Assembly: GCA_965662645.1 (NCBI GenBank)
Contig: CBFIII010000007.1
Span: forward strand, 41,387-105,386
Source: UBA5342 sp965662645
GTDB taxonomy: Bacteria > Bacteroidota > Bacteroidia > Bacteroidales > UBA5342
Reading direction: 5' to 3'
DNA length: 64,000 bases
The first letter of the stretch is position 1. Every line of letters begins with the position of its first letter. Positions 43,449 to 51,920 of the stretch are shown here, one piece after another. Position numbers and translations under genes: made by a program. The notes under the pieces are model-generated. The model saw only the letters and a list, made by a program, of their open reading frames with translations, was not told the DNA's origin and made no database searches.

Positions 43449-43619
43449 TTAGCCATTTTTCACTAAAAGACCACGTGCATCGCTAAAGAAATCCAATCTT
43501 TTATGTACGAACATCAGCACAATATAAAAACAAGTCAGAAGACTTGACATTAGCACAACGTAGAGAAAGACGGGACACCTAATAGAAGTTTTATAACCCT
43601 CATAATCTTCCATTTGCAT
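43449..43619 (-). CDS. Possible small membrane protein (56 residues)
   Basis: An uninterrupted ATG-to-TAA frame encodes a short acidic start (MQMEDYEGYKTS), one long hydrophobic helix (VFLYVVLMSSLLTCFYIVLM) and a basic end (HKRLDFFSDARGLL). The positive-after-helix pattern is plausible for an N-out single-pass protein. I know no family for it and see no clear promoter. Confidence 0.3.
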   Translation of the reverse strand: MQMEDYEGYKTSIRCPVFLYVVLMSSLLTCFYIVLMFVHKRLDFFSDARGLLVKNG

Positions 43620-43921
43620 TTACTACTTGAATTTAAACTTTTAAATACAACTATCTTTTTTAGAATCGAATAAACAGAATAGGATTTCCAGACTAGGCCT
43701 AAATTTTGTTTTTTAATATGATAAAAAATTAAACTTCTTTAAAATCATTTTCTGTATAACAAGTATAAGCTGCGGTAAAATAGGAGTAGAATAGACTGTT
43801 ATGTAACAAGAGCACTCTAACATTCACATATAAAAAGATGATATTACGTTAAGAATTGAACATTTTTAAGGACAATGTGCATTGTATGTTATTATCCTTT
43901 CGACTTAGTGCTATTTTTTAT

Positions 43922-43929
43922 TATTTTTG
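43922..43929 (+). promoter_or_regulatory. -7 element of paaK
   Basis: TATTTTTG fits TAnnTTTG, with a degenerate TTTCG 19 bp upstream. It overlaps the TTG at 43927, which therefore cannot be the start codon, and points to ATG 43966. Confidence 0.5.
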
Positions 43930-43965
43930 TTGCCCCTATCGGAAAAAAGAAAAACACATAACAAT

Positions 43966-45276
43966 ATGGCACCTAAAATATGGAATGAGACGATGGAATG
44001 TATGGATCGTGAATCGATGAAAAAGGTTCAGACCCAACGTTTGAAAGAAATCGTAGAATACGTGTATCACAACACCCCTTTTTACCGCAAAAAAATGCAG
44101 GAATTAGGCATTACTCCTGAGGACATCAATACTCTGGAAGACATCACAAAATTACCGTTTACCACAAAATTCGACTTACGCGACAACTATCCATTTGGAC
44201 TCTTTGCCGTACCAACTAGCGAAATAGTACGCGTGCATGCCTCATCGGGCACCACAGGCAAGCCAACTGTAGTGGGATACACACGTAAGGACTTGACCAC
44301 GTGGAGCGAAGTGATGGCTCGCACCTTTACTGGCGCAGGTCTTCATAGCAAAGACTTTATACAAATAGCATATGGATATGGCTTATTCACAGGAGGTTTA
44401 GGTGCTCATTATGGTGCTGAAAAAGTTGGCGCATCCGTCATCCCTATCTCTGGCGGTAATACAAACAAACAGATTCAGTTGATGCAGGATTTCAAAACAA
44501 ATGCCATAGCTTGTACACCATCGTACGCTCTCCGCTTGGCTGAAGTGATGGAAGAACGTGGAATTGACCCCGCCGATTTAGATCTTCGTCTGGGTATCCT
44601 TGGTGCTGAGCCGTGGACCAACACCATGCGAAAAGAAATAGAAAAACGCTTAAAGATAAAAGCGATAGACATCTATGGTCTGAGCGAGATCATTGGTCCT
44701 GGAGTAGCTTTTGAATGTGAAGAACAAGATGGACTCCACATCAATGAAGATCATTTCATTCCTGAAATAGTAGATCCTAAAACTTTTCTTCCTGTAGCTG
44801 AAGGAGAGGAGGGTGAATTGGTTTTCACAACCGTAACAAAAGAAGGACTTCCTCTGTTGCGTTATCGCACAAAAGATTTAACATCGTTAAACTACGATAA
44901 ATGCGCTTGTGGCAGAACGTTAGTACGCATGAAAAAATGTGTAGGACGTTCAGATGATATGTTAATTATACGTGGTGTGAATGTATTCCCATCACAGGTA
45001 GAAAGCGTATTACTTGAGATGAGCGAGACAGAGCCTCATTATTTATTAATAGTAGATCGCAAAGGTACTATGGATACTTTGACCATTATGGTGGAAGTGC
45101 GCAATGAGTTTTTCTCAGATGAAATAGGTAAATTAGAAAAGCTACAGAAAAAAATAAGAGAAAATATACAGAATTTATTAGGCTTAACCGTTACTGTACA
45201 ATTGGTAGAACCCAAAACAATAGAGCGCACAGCGGGAAAATCGAAACGTGTTATTGATAAACGCGTTTTTGATTAA
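43966..45276 (+). CDS. paaK: Phenylacetate-CoA ligase family enzyme
   Basis: The 436-residue adenylate-forming enzyme activates an aryl acid with ATP and CoA. It shows the P-loop HASSGTTGKPTVVGYT, the YGLSEIIGPGVAFEC motif, RYRTKDLTSL and the C-terminal GRSDDMLIIRGVNVFP hinge. In Bacteroidales these enzymes often occur with indolepyruvate ferredoxin oxidoreductase (iorAB) to handle indole- or phenylacetate; no such genes are in this window. The ATG at 43966 is preferred over a TTG 39 bp upstream because of the promoter position. The stop codon lies inside repeat copy B. Confidence 0.92.
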   Translation: MAPKIWNETMECMDRESMKKVQTQRLKEIVEYVYHNTPFYRKKMQELGITPEDINTLEDITKLPFTTKFDLRDNYPFGLFAVPTSEIVRVHASSGTTGKPTVVGYTRKDLTTWSEVMARTFTGAGLHSKDFIQIAYGYGLFTGGLGAHYGAEKVGASVIPISGGNTNKQIQLMQDFKTNAIACTPSYALRLAEVMEERGIDPADLDLRLGILGAEPWTNTMRKEIEKRLKIKAIDIYGLSEIIGPGVAFECEEQDGLHINEDHFIPEIVDPKTFLPVAEGEEGELVFTTVTKEGLPLLRYRTKDLTSLNYDKCACGRTLVRMKKCVGRSDDMLIIRGVNVFPSQVESVLLEMSETEPHYLLIVDRKGTMDTLTIMVEVRNEFFSDEIGKLEKLQKKIRENIQNLLGLTVTVQLVEPKTIERTAGKSKRVIDKRVFD

Positions 45277-45375
45277 ATCCCACATTGTGGGTTTTATTCC
45301 CCGCAGCTTGCTGCGAATGAAAAAAGTGTTTTGAATTAATACTCCGTCTGCTTGCAGCGGAGTCATTCATTTCTT
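45273..45375 (-). repeat. Dispersed palindrome-rich repeat, copy B
   Basis: Its reverse complement matches 6043-6145 nearly throughout, including CCCACAATGTGGG, the CGCAGCAAGCTGCGG arm and the CCGCTGCAAGCAGACGG arm. The paaK stop codon (45274-45276) sits within its first bases. A separate true terminator follows at 45393. Confidence 0.85.
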
Positions 45376-45392
45376 ATTTTTTGGCTAAATAA

Positions 45393-45422
45393 AAAACCCA
45401 TCTTGAGCTCAGGATGGGTTTT
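45393..45422 (+). terminator. Terminator downstream of paaK
   Basis: AAAACCCATC pairs with GATGGGTTTT (45393-45402 with 45413-45422), with a TGAGCTCA palindrome in the loop and T-rich sequence after it. Confidence 0.85.
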
Positions 45423-45480
45423 CTTTTTGATAAAAAAAGACTAAAAGATTAAAAAAGACGTTAATTGTATGACATATTAA

Positions 45481-45488
45481 TATATTTG
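45481..45488 (+). promoter_or_regulatory. -7 element of the beta-helix lipoprotein gene
   Basis: TATATTTG matches TAnnTTTG exactly. Transcription would start near 45492, ruling out the longer frame that opens at 45465. Confidence 0.5.
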
Positions 45489-45515
45489 CATTCTAACTGT
45501 AAAAATAGCTCTATT

Positions 45516-47030
45516 TTGAAACATTATTTTTTGAAATATCTTAGTCTCATAGCTTTGATAATAGCAGTAGCCATCTCGTGTGAAGAAAGGAACTTAAACA
45601 CCAATGAAGATGCAACTTTACAATTTTCGATGGATACCGTTTCTTTTGACACTGTATTTACGAGCGTTGGTTCAGCTACCATGCATTTCATAGTTCATAA
45701 CCCTTACAATAAAGATCTTGAAATCAACTCTATCTATTTAGAAGGTGGTTCTGAATCCAATTTCAGAATTAACATAGATGGTGCTCCTGAGCTATCGGTT
45801 AGTGATAAACTATTACGTGAACGTGATAGCATGTACATCTTTATAGATGTCACTGTAGATCCTAATAAACAAAACATACCTTTTCTGATTGAAGATAATA
45901 TTGTGTTCAACACCAACGGCAAAGAACAAAAAGTATTATTACAAGCCTATGGACAAGATGCTTGGCACTTCGACTTAAAATTATGGAAAGGCGACATAGG
46001 CTTTCAGATAAACGACAGTACGACAAACGATACGACCTTCTTTTTACTCTTAGAGCATGACACACTGTTAAAAGCTGACAAACCCTATTACTTACAGGAA
46101 AACTTACTGATCACAGAAGGTGTGGAGTTAAAACTAAGCCCTGGCGTAGAATTTTACATTCATAAAGATAAGAGTATTTACATCCAAGGTTCCTTAAAAT
46201 CAGAAGGCACAAAAGAAGCCCCCGTGGTATTTAGAGGCGATAGACTAGACAATCTTTTCGCAGACATACCTTATGATAAAGTACCTGGACAATGGGGCAG
46301 CATAGCCTTACAAAGCACAAGCTACGACAACACATTCACACACACCAATATACGCAACGGATTAACCGGACTTTATGTGGATTCTCTCTCTCTGAACAAC
46401 AACCCAAAAGCATTGCTTAAAAATTGTCGCATAGAAAATATGACCTATGCTGCTATTTACGGAAAAACAGGAGATGTAGAAGCTGAGAATTCAGTCTTTG
46501 CGAATTGTGCAGAGCGTTTGCTCGTGGCTCATGGTGGCGGAAAATATGAATTTACCAACTGTACTTTTGCCAACTACTATCGCTCACCGGACGGAACCAC
46601 ACATAAAGAAGAATCGGTAGTATTAACAAATTACATCATAGGAAAAGATGCAATCTATATTTCAGATTTGCAGAAGGCGCACTTCACTAACTGTATTATT
46701 GATGGCACTATTGAGAATGAACTTGCTCTCTTAAATATAGAAGACGAAAAACCAGAAGTAACTGCCGAATTCAACTACACCTTTGATCATTGTATGATAA
46801 AGACAGATGTGACAGAAATAGACACCACCCAAACGACATTTAATAACGTTCTTTGGAATAAAAAAGCTTTATTTATTAGCCCAACAGAAGAATGGGACTT
46901 TCACCTTGACACCCTTTCGGCAGCTATTGATGCAGGTATAGACACCTACCTCAATGCTGATATTGATAACATCAATTATCAAGGCAATCCTGACCTTGGG
47001 GCTTATGAATTTATTGGGGCTAAGGAGTAA
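45516..47030 (+). CDS. Right-handed parallel beta-helix lipoprotein
   Basis: From a TTG start at 45516 the product is 504 residues. The signal peptide (YFLKYLSLIALIIAVAISC) ends in a lipobox-like AISC. An Ig-like/DUF1573-like N-terminal half (FDTVFTSVGSATMHFIVHNP) is followed by a beta-helix (about 200-430, with repeats such as LKNCRIENMTYAAIYG and FTNCTFANYY). It ends in the D-x-GAYE motif (GNPDLGAYEF) common in secreted beta-helix proteins of Bacteroidota. No ATG fits. TTG 45516 is chosen because the -7 element lies inside the longer frame. The ligand, perhaps a polysaccharide, is unknown. Confidence 0.75.
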   Translation: MKHYFLKYLSLIALIIAVAISCEERNLNTNEDATLQFSMDTVSFDTVFTSVGSATMHFIVHNPYNKDLEINSIYLEGGSESNFRINIDGAPELSVSDKLLRERDSMYIFIDVTVDPNKQNIPFLIEDNIVFNTNGKEQKVLLQAYGQDAWHFDLKLWKGDIGFQINDSTTNDTTFFLLLEHDTLLKADKPYYLQENLLITEGVELKLSPGVEFYIHKDKSIYIQGSLKSEGTKEAPVVFRGDRLDNLFADIPYDKVPGQWGSIALQSTSYDNTFTHTNIRNGLTGLYVDSLSLNNNPKALLKNCRIENMTYAAIYGKTGDVEAENSVFANCAERLLVAHGGGKYEFTNCTFANYYRSPDGTTHKEESVVLTNYIIGKDAIYISDLQKAHFTNCIIDGTIENELALLNIEDEKPEVTAEFNYTFDHCMIKTDVTEIDTTQTTFNNVLWNKKALFISPTEEWDFHLDTLSAAIDAGIDTYLNADIDNINYQGNPDLGAYEFIGAKE

Positions 47031-47042
47031 GAATAAGACGAC

Positions 47043-48188
47043 TTACATTACATATTCCCAAAAATTATCAGAAGTAATACAATGGTAATTATTGCCATAG
47101 TTTTCCACCCAGGTCTTGGGGGCTTTTAATTTGGACTTTTTGTACTTAATTTCATAAGCCGTAAGCTGTCCGTCTTTTTCTTCCACATAATCTAACTCAG
47201 CCCCAGTATAAGTACGCCAAAAATAATGCTGTGAAAAGATGGCATTATTACTAAGATATTTCATTCTCTCGGCAATAATAAAATTTTCCCAAAGTGCACC
47301 AACATCAGTACGCATATCCATAGTTGCAAAATTCTGAATAATACTATTGCGCACCCCTACATCCCAAAAGTAAATCTTATCCCGTTTCGTTATTTCTTTG
47401 CGAAGGTTACGCCCAAAACCACTTAGTCGAAATATAATAAAGGATTTTTCCAACAAATCAATATAACTATTAACCGTTTCCTTACTCATACTTAAAGCCC
47501 CAGCTAATTCGTTTAACGAAACTTCTGAACCTATCTGAAATGCGAGCAACTTCAATAGATTATTTATCTTCGATGAATTACGAATAGACGATAATTCCAA
47601 AACATCTTTATACAAATAGGAAGTACTTAATTCCAAAAGATATTTTTCTTTATCCTTAGCACTTTTATAATGTTGAATTTCAGGATATAAACCAAAGCGT
47701 AAATATTCATCCAATTGATTCTGAATATCAAAAACAGACACCTTCGTGCGCAACTCTTGCAACGCAAAAGGATATAGTTTAAAGGTCGAGGTTCTACCTG
47801 TCAAAGGTTCATTAGTCGCATTTGCCAAATCAAAAGAAGAAGAACCAGTGGCAATGATTTTTAAATCGGGTAAATTTTCATAAATAATCTTCAGGTTAAT
47901 ACCTAAATCAGGAATACGCTGAACTTCATCAATAAATAAGACGTCAACATCTTCTAACAAAAGTTGCATCTTAGAGAAATTACGAGAAGACAGGATATCT
48001 ATATACTTACTCTGATCAGCATTAATACATAAAATACGCCCTTTTAATTGATCTAATAAGTGATTTATCAATGTCGTTTTCCCCGTTTGGCGTGCGCCAA
48101 AAAGAAGCACCACTTTTCCATCATTTAGCAAGGCGTGTCTAATGCTTTTAGTATATACTCTATCAATGTGCATAGCTTTATTTTTCAC
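47043..48188 (-). CDS. AAA ATPase with DUF4143 domain
   Basis: The 381-residue protein has an N-terminal AAA module with P-loop GARQTGKTT (31-39), Walker B VLFIDEVQRIP (D87, E88) and a sensor ATGSSSFDLAN. A winged-helix region and the C-terminal DUF4143 nuclease-like domain follow (about 215-375; AELDYVEEKDGQLTAYEIKYKK resembles the E/D...E-x-K pattern of PD-(D/E)xK folds). Such proteins are abundant, patchily distributed and of unclear function, possibly defence- or toxin-related. The ATG at 48173 (MHIDRV) is an alternative start. Three palindromic 32-bp repeats lie just upstream. Confidence 0.82.
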   Translation of the reverse strand: MKNKAMHIDRVYTKSIRHALLNDGKVVLLFGARQTGKTTLINHLLDQLKGRILCINADQSKYIDILSSRNFSKMQLLLEDVDVLFIDEVQRIPDLGINLKIIYENLPDLKIIATGSSSFDLANATNEPLTGRTSTFKLYPFALQELRTKVSVFDIQNQLDEYLRFGLYPEIQHYKSAKDKEKYLLELSTSYLYKDVLELSSIRNSSKINNLLKLLAFQIGSEVSLNELAGALSMSKETVNSYIDLLEKSFIIFRLSGFGRNLRKEITKRDKIYFWDVGVRNSIIQNFATMDMRTDVGALWENFIIAERMKYLSNNAIFSQHYFWRTYTGAELDYVEEKDGQLTAYEIKYKKSKLKAPKTWVENYGNNYHCITSDNFWEYVM

Positions 48189-48241
48189 ACCACAAAGACA
48201 AATCAGTTTATACTAATTGTCAAGTAAATACAATTTGAATT

Positions 48242-48337
48242 CTCCAAATTAGCGTTAATTCAGAGAACACACTCTCCAAATTAGCGCTAATTTGGAGAAT
48301 ACACTGGCCAAATTGACGCCAATTTGGAGAATTTAGG
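48242..48337. repeat. Three tandem 32-bp palindromic repeats upstream of the ATPase
   Basis: The units 48242-48273, 48274-48305 and 48306-48337 are direct repeats. Each contains a palindrome centred near 48253.5, 48285.5 and 48317.5, exactly 32 bp apart. The middle unit holds a perfect 24-bp palindrome (48274-48297, core AATTAGCGCTAATT); the outer two are imperfect. The array lies 54 bp upstream of the ATPase start and 5 bp past the end of mfd. Even phasing on the helix suggests a protein-bound operator. Confidence 0.85.
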
Positions 48338-48342
48338 AGAGA

Positions 48343-51300
48343 TTATTGCATCTCAGAAAGCAAAGTTAGAGCATCACCAACAGTCTTAACGCCATTAAAA
48401 ACCAAAGATAAACGAGTAGTTCCTTCTTTCATTCGGCATCTATCACCGTGACTTTGCACAAAATTAAGAATGCGCAGAAATACAGGAGAAGAATAAAAAC
48501 TAGATTCTGGGTTCGCAACAAAATAACAAATCATCTTACCCCGTCGCAAAACTAACTTTTCAATAGCCACATGAATAGACATCTGACGCAAACGATTTAC
48601 TTTTAGCAACTCGCTCACCTCTTTAGGCACAGGGCCAAAACGGTCAATAAGACGTTCCACAAAAACATCCAAATCGTCATCAGAACTTAAATTATCTAAC
48701 TCACGATAAAGACTCATACGTTCCGTCACCGAAGATACATAATCATTAGGAATCAAGACTTCTAAGTCAGAATCAATTTGACAATCGCTAATATATTGTT
48801 GATTATAAGATGTATCTGTATTACGATCTGTGAGCACATCTTTGAACTCCTCATCACGCAATTCGAGCATGGCTTCTTTCAGAATTTGATTATACGTTTC
48901 TATTCCAATATCGGTAATAAATCCACTCTGCTCACCACCTAACAAATTACCAGCACCACGAATATCAAGATCTTGAAGGGCAATATTAAAACCACTACCT
49001 AGTTCCGAAAATTGCTCAATAGCCTTTAATCGTCGGCGTGAGTCTTTAGAAAGCGTAGCCAAAGGCGGTGCTAATAAATAACAAAAAGCGCGCTTATTAG
49101 TACGTCCTACTCTACCTCGCAATTGATGCAATTCGCTCAAGCCATAACTTTGAGCATCATTGATAATAATAGTATTCACATTAGGAATGTCAACACCCGA
49201 TTCTATAATGGTAGTGGCTAAAAGCACATCATATTTTCCATCCATAAAATCAACCATAATCTTCTCTAACTCGTGTCCTGCCATTTGTCCATGCCCCACT
49301 ACCACACGCACATCAGGAACTAAGCGATGCAATAACTTTTCAATCTCAAGTAATCCTTTTATACGGTTATTAACAAAGAAAACCTGACCATCACGATCCA
49401 ACTCGTACATAATAGCCTCACGTATAATATCTTCATTAAAAGAGGTGATTTCCGTAATGATAGGATATCTATTGGGTGGCGGTGTGTTAATCTGAGATAA
49501 ATCACGAGCCCCCATCAATGAAAACTGCAAAGTCCGAGGAATAGGAGTAGCCGTTAATGTGAGCGTATCTACATTCACACGCATCTGCTTCAGCTTTTCT
49601 TTTACCGACACCCCAAACTTCTGTTCTTCATCAATAATAAGCAAACCTAGATCTTTGAATTCAACCGACTTTCCGGTTAACTTATGCGTCCCAATGATGA
49701 TATCCACCTCTCCAGTTTTAAGGCGAGCAAGAACATCTTTAATTTGTTTTGTTGAACGAAAACGGGAGATATATTCTACCGTGACTGGAAAATCCTCAAG
49801 TCGTTTTTTAAAGGAATTAAAATGTTGAAAAGCTAAAATAGTGGTTGGTACTAACACTGCAGTTTGCTTGCCATCAACAGCAGCTTTGAAAGCTGCGCGA
49901 ATAGCAATTTCGGTTTTGCCAAATCCCACATCACCACATACCAAACGATCCATAGGCATCTCACTCTCCATATCACCTTTTAAATCTAGAGTAGATTTTA
50001 TCTGGTCGGGCGTATCTTCGTACATAAAAGAAGCTTCCATCTCCGTTTGCAAATAAGAATCGGGTGAGAAAGCAAACCCCTTCTCTTCTTTGCGCTGAGC
50101 ATAAAGTTTTATAAGATCACGCGCTATATCTTTTATTTTACGCTTAGCTTTTTCCTTTAACTTAGTCCAAGCACCGGTACCCAGTTTATTAATTTTAGGC
50201 GGCTCTCCATCTTTCCCTTTGTATTTAGAAATACGGTGCAAAGCATGAATTCCTACAAAAATAATGTCATTACCCTGATACAATAATTTGACCGATTCTT
50301 TGACTTTTCCTTCATCGATAGTACGCACCAAACCCGCAAATTGACCAATACCATGATCGGTATGCACCACATAATCACCTTGATTAAGTTGTGTTATTTC
50401 TTTCAATGTTAAACCCGCCTTACTCCGTTGCAAACGATCTGTCTTCAATTTGAATCGGTGATAACGTTCAAAGATTTGGTGATCAGTAAATACGTTAATC
50501 GATAAATCATCATCCGTAAAGCCCGCATGCAATACGCCATTGACGGCCGTAAAATCCTGTGGTCTATCATTATCTTCAAAGATAGCCTGCAAACGTTGTA
50601 TTTGCTTCTCACTATTACTTAAGATATAGGACTGATAATCTTCGGCTTTTGATTTATCTAAAAATTCGAATAACAAGTTAAAATTCTTCTGGAATACAGG
50701 TTGTGGTCTTGTCTTGAACGCCACCACTACAGCACTACTATCAAGCGGACTATCTAAATAAAGTGTTCTACATTTACTCGGCATATCAAGAATATGCTGT
50801 CCACCTAACAAGGCGTTAAGTAATCCATCTTTGCGATCTTCATCACAATTATTAAGCGTATCTTCTTTTAACTTCGCTATATAATCGGAGATATAACTGA
50901 CGTCACCAAAGAACAACAAGCTATCGTTACCCACATAATCAAATAAAGACACCAATTCTTTTCCTGTTTCTATTGATAACTCAGGGATGATTGTAACTTT
51001 CTTAACAGAAGCTACCGATAATTGATTTTCAATATCAAAGGTCCTGATACTTTCCACTTCATCATCAAAAAAGGTCAAACGAAAAGGATAATCATTAGAA
51101 TAAGAAAACACATCAACAATGCCACCTCTAATAGCATAATGCCCTGGACCTTCCACAAATTCCACCCGTTCAAAATCGAAATCTTCGAGCATCTCTTGTA
51201 ATAAATCAATACCAGGAGCATCTCCAACGTGTGTACTAAATGTTTTCTTACGTATATTTTTAGAACTCGTCACCTTCTCTATAATAGCATCGGGATAAGT

Positions 51301-51657
51301 CACTACAATTAACTTTTGATGCTTCGCAATACGGTTCAAAGCACTAATACGCATTATAATATTAGCAGGATCTGTTTGTGGATAACGCACAGAACGCCGA
51401 TAAGAAGAAGGAAAAAATACGACTTTTTTCTCTCCTAATACCTCAACAATATCATTATAAAAATAAGCCGCTTCCTCACGATCATTAAGAAGACAAACCT
51501 GATTATTACCAAGCTCTTGGTATAAATAAGAAACAAGAACAGAAGGCAAAGAGCCCACAGCACCTTGAATATCTACGTTTTGCGTTTTTAATACAGATAA
51601 TATATGAATAAAAAGCGGATGCTTCTTATAAGCTAATAGTATTGGGCTAATAGACAT
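48343..51657 (-). CDS. mfd: Transcription-repair coupling factor
   Basis: The 1104-residue ATP-dependent translocase removes stalled RNA polymerase and recruits UvrA. An UvrB-homology N-terminal part (about 1-330, VRYPQTDPANIIMRI) is followed by the RNA polymerase-interaction domain (GDYVVHTDHGIGQFAGLV, about 405-422). Then come the RecG-like motor (GDVGFGKTEIAIRAAF, LLIIDEEQKFGV, TLTATPIPRTLQ, QLRGRVGRTNKRAF) and the C-terminal TRCF domain. Length is normal. It is transcribed toward the ATPase gene but separated from it by the palindrome array. Confidence 0.97.
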   Translation of the reverse strand: MSISPILLAYKKHPLFIHILSVLKTQNVDIQGAVGSLPSVLVSYLYQELGNNQVCLLNDREEAAYFYNDIVEVLGEKKVVFFPSSYRRSVRYPQTDPANIIMRISALNRIAKHQKLIVVTYPDAIIEKVTSSKNIRKKTFSTHVGDAPGIDLLQEMLEDFDFERVEFVEGPGHYAIRGGIVDVFSYSNDYPFRLTFFDDEVESIRTFDIENQLSVASVKKVTIIPELSIETGKELVSLFDYVGNDSLLFFGDVSYISDYIAKLKEDTLNNCDEDRKDGLLNALLGGQHILDMPSKCRTLYLDSPLDSSAVVVAFKTRPQPVFQKNFNLLFEFLDKSKAEDYQSYILSNSEKQIQRLQAIFEDNDRPQDFTAVNGVLHAGFTDDDLSINVFTDHQIFERYHRFKLKTDRLQRSKAGLTLKEITQLNQGDYVVHTDHGIGQFAGLVRTIDEGKVKESVKLLYQGNDIIFVGIHALHRISKYKGKDGEPPKINKLGTGAWTKLKEKAKRKIKDIARDLIKLYAQRKEEKGFAFSPDSYLQTEMEASFMYEDTPDQIKSTLDLKGDMESEMPMDRLVCGDVGFGKTEIAIRAAFKAAVDGKQTAVLVPTTILAFQHFNSFKKRLEDFPVTVEYISRFRSTKQIKDVLARLKTGEVDIIIGTHKLTGKSVEFKDLGLLIIDEEQKFGVSVKEKLKQMRVNVDTLTLTATPIPRTLQFSLMGARDLSQINTPPPNRYPIITEITSFNEDIIREAIMYELDRDGQVFFVNNRIKGLLEIEKLLHRLVPDVRVVVGHGQMAGHELEKIMVDFMDGKYDVLLATTIIESGVDIPNVNTIIINDAQSYGLSELHQLRGRVGRTNKRAFCYLLAPPLATLSKDSRRRLKAIEQFSELGSGFNIALQDLDIRGAGNLLGGEQSGFITDIGIETYNQILKEAMLELRDEEFKDVLTDRNTDTSYNQQYISDCQIDSDLEVLIPNDYVSSVTERMSLYRELDNLSSDDDLDVFVERLIDRFGPVPKEVSELLKVNRLRQMSIHVAIEKLVLRRGKMICYFVANPESSFYSSPVFLRILNFVQSHGDRCRMKEGTTRLSLVFNGVKTVGDALTLLSEMQ

Positions 51658-51754
51658 GTTAAAAATAAAATATTAGAACTAAAAGAAAAAATTTCATCAT
51701 AAAAAGATCTTCCTTTGGTTTATTCAACACTTAAAATAAATTTAATACCAAGGT

Positions 51755-51790
51755 AGCCTATTAAACAGGCTTAAAGGATCGCTACGATCC
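51755..51790. other. Two small adjacent hairpins in the cytochrome b-mfd gap
   Basis: AGCCT/AGGCT (51755-51759 with 51767-51771) and a perfect GGATCG/CGATCC (51776-51781 with 51785-51790, 3-nt loop) lie side by side downstream of the cytochrome b gene. They lack a T-run. Either a weak terminator or a leader element of mfd is possible. Confidence 0.35.
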
Positions 51791-51920
51791 ATCATCTTAA
51801 AAATAATCATTAAAACTTAGAACCTTAATAATAAAAGAAGTCAAGCAGATAGTGCAAATAAATACAGTACTTGTCCACGCAACTTATCTTCCTCACGGAC
51901 AAGGAAATAACTCAATGCTT

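Larger units (their letters stand above)
43268..43965. other. Long gene-poor gap before paaK
   Basis: About 700 bp of AT-rich DNA. Apart from the possible small frame at 43449-43619 and the -7 element at 43922, I see no gene, tRNA or clear hairpin. Confidence 0.4.

Noticed and set aside
48242..48337. CRISPR array
   Set aside because: The repeats are contiguous with no unique spacers, palindromic across the unit, only three in number and with no cas genes nearby.
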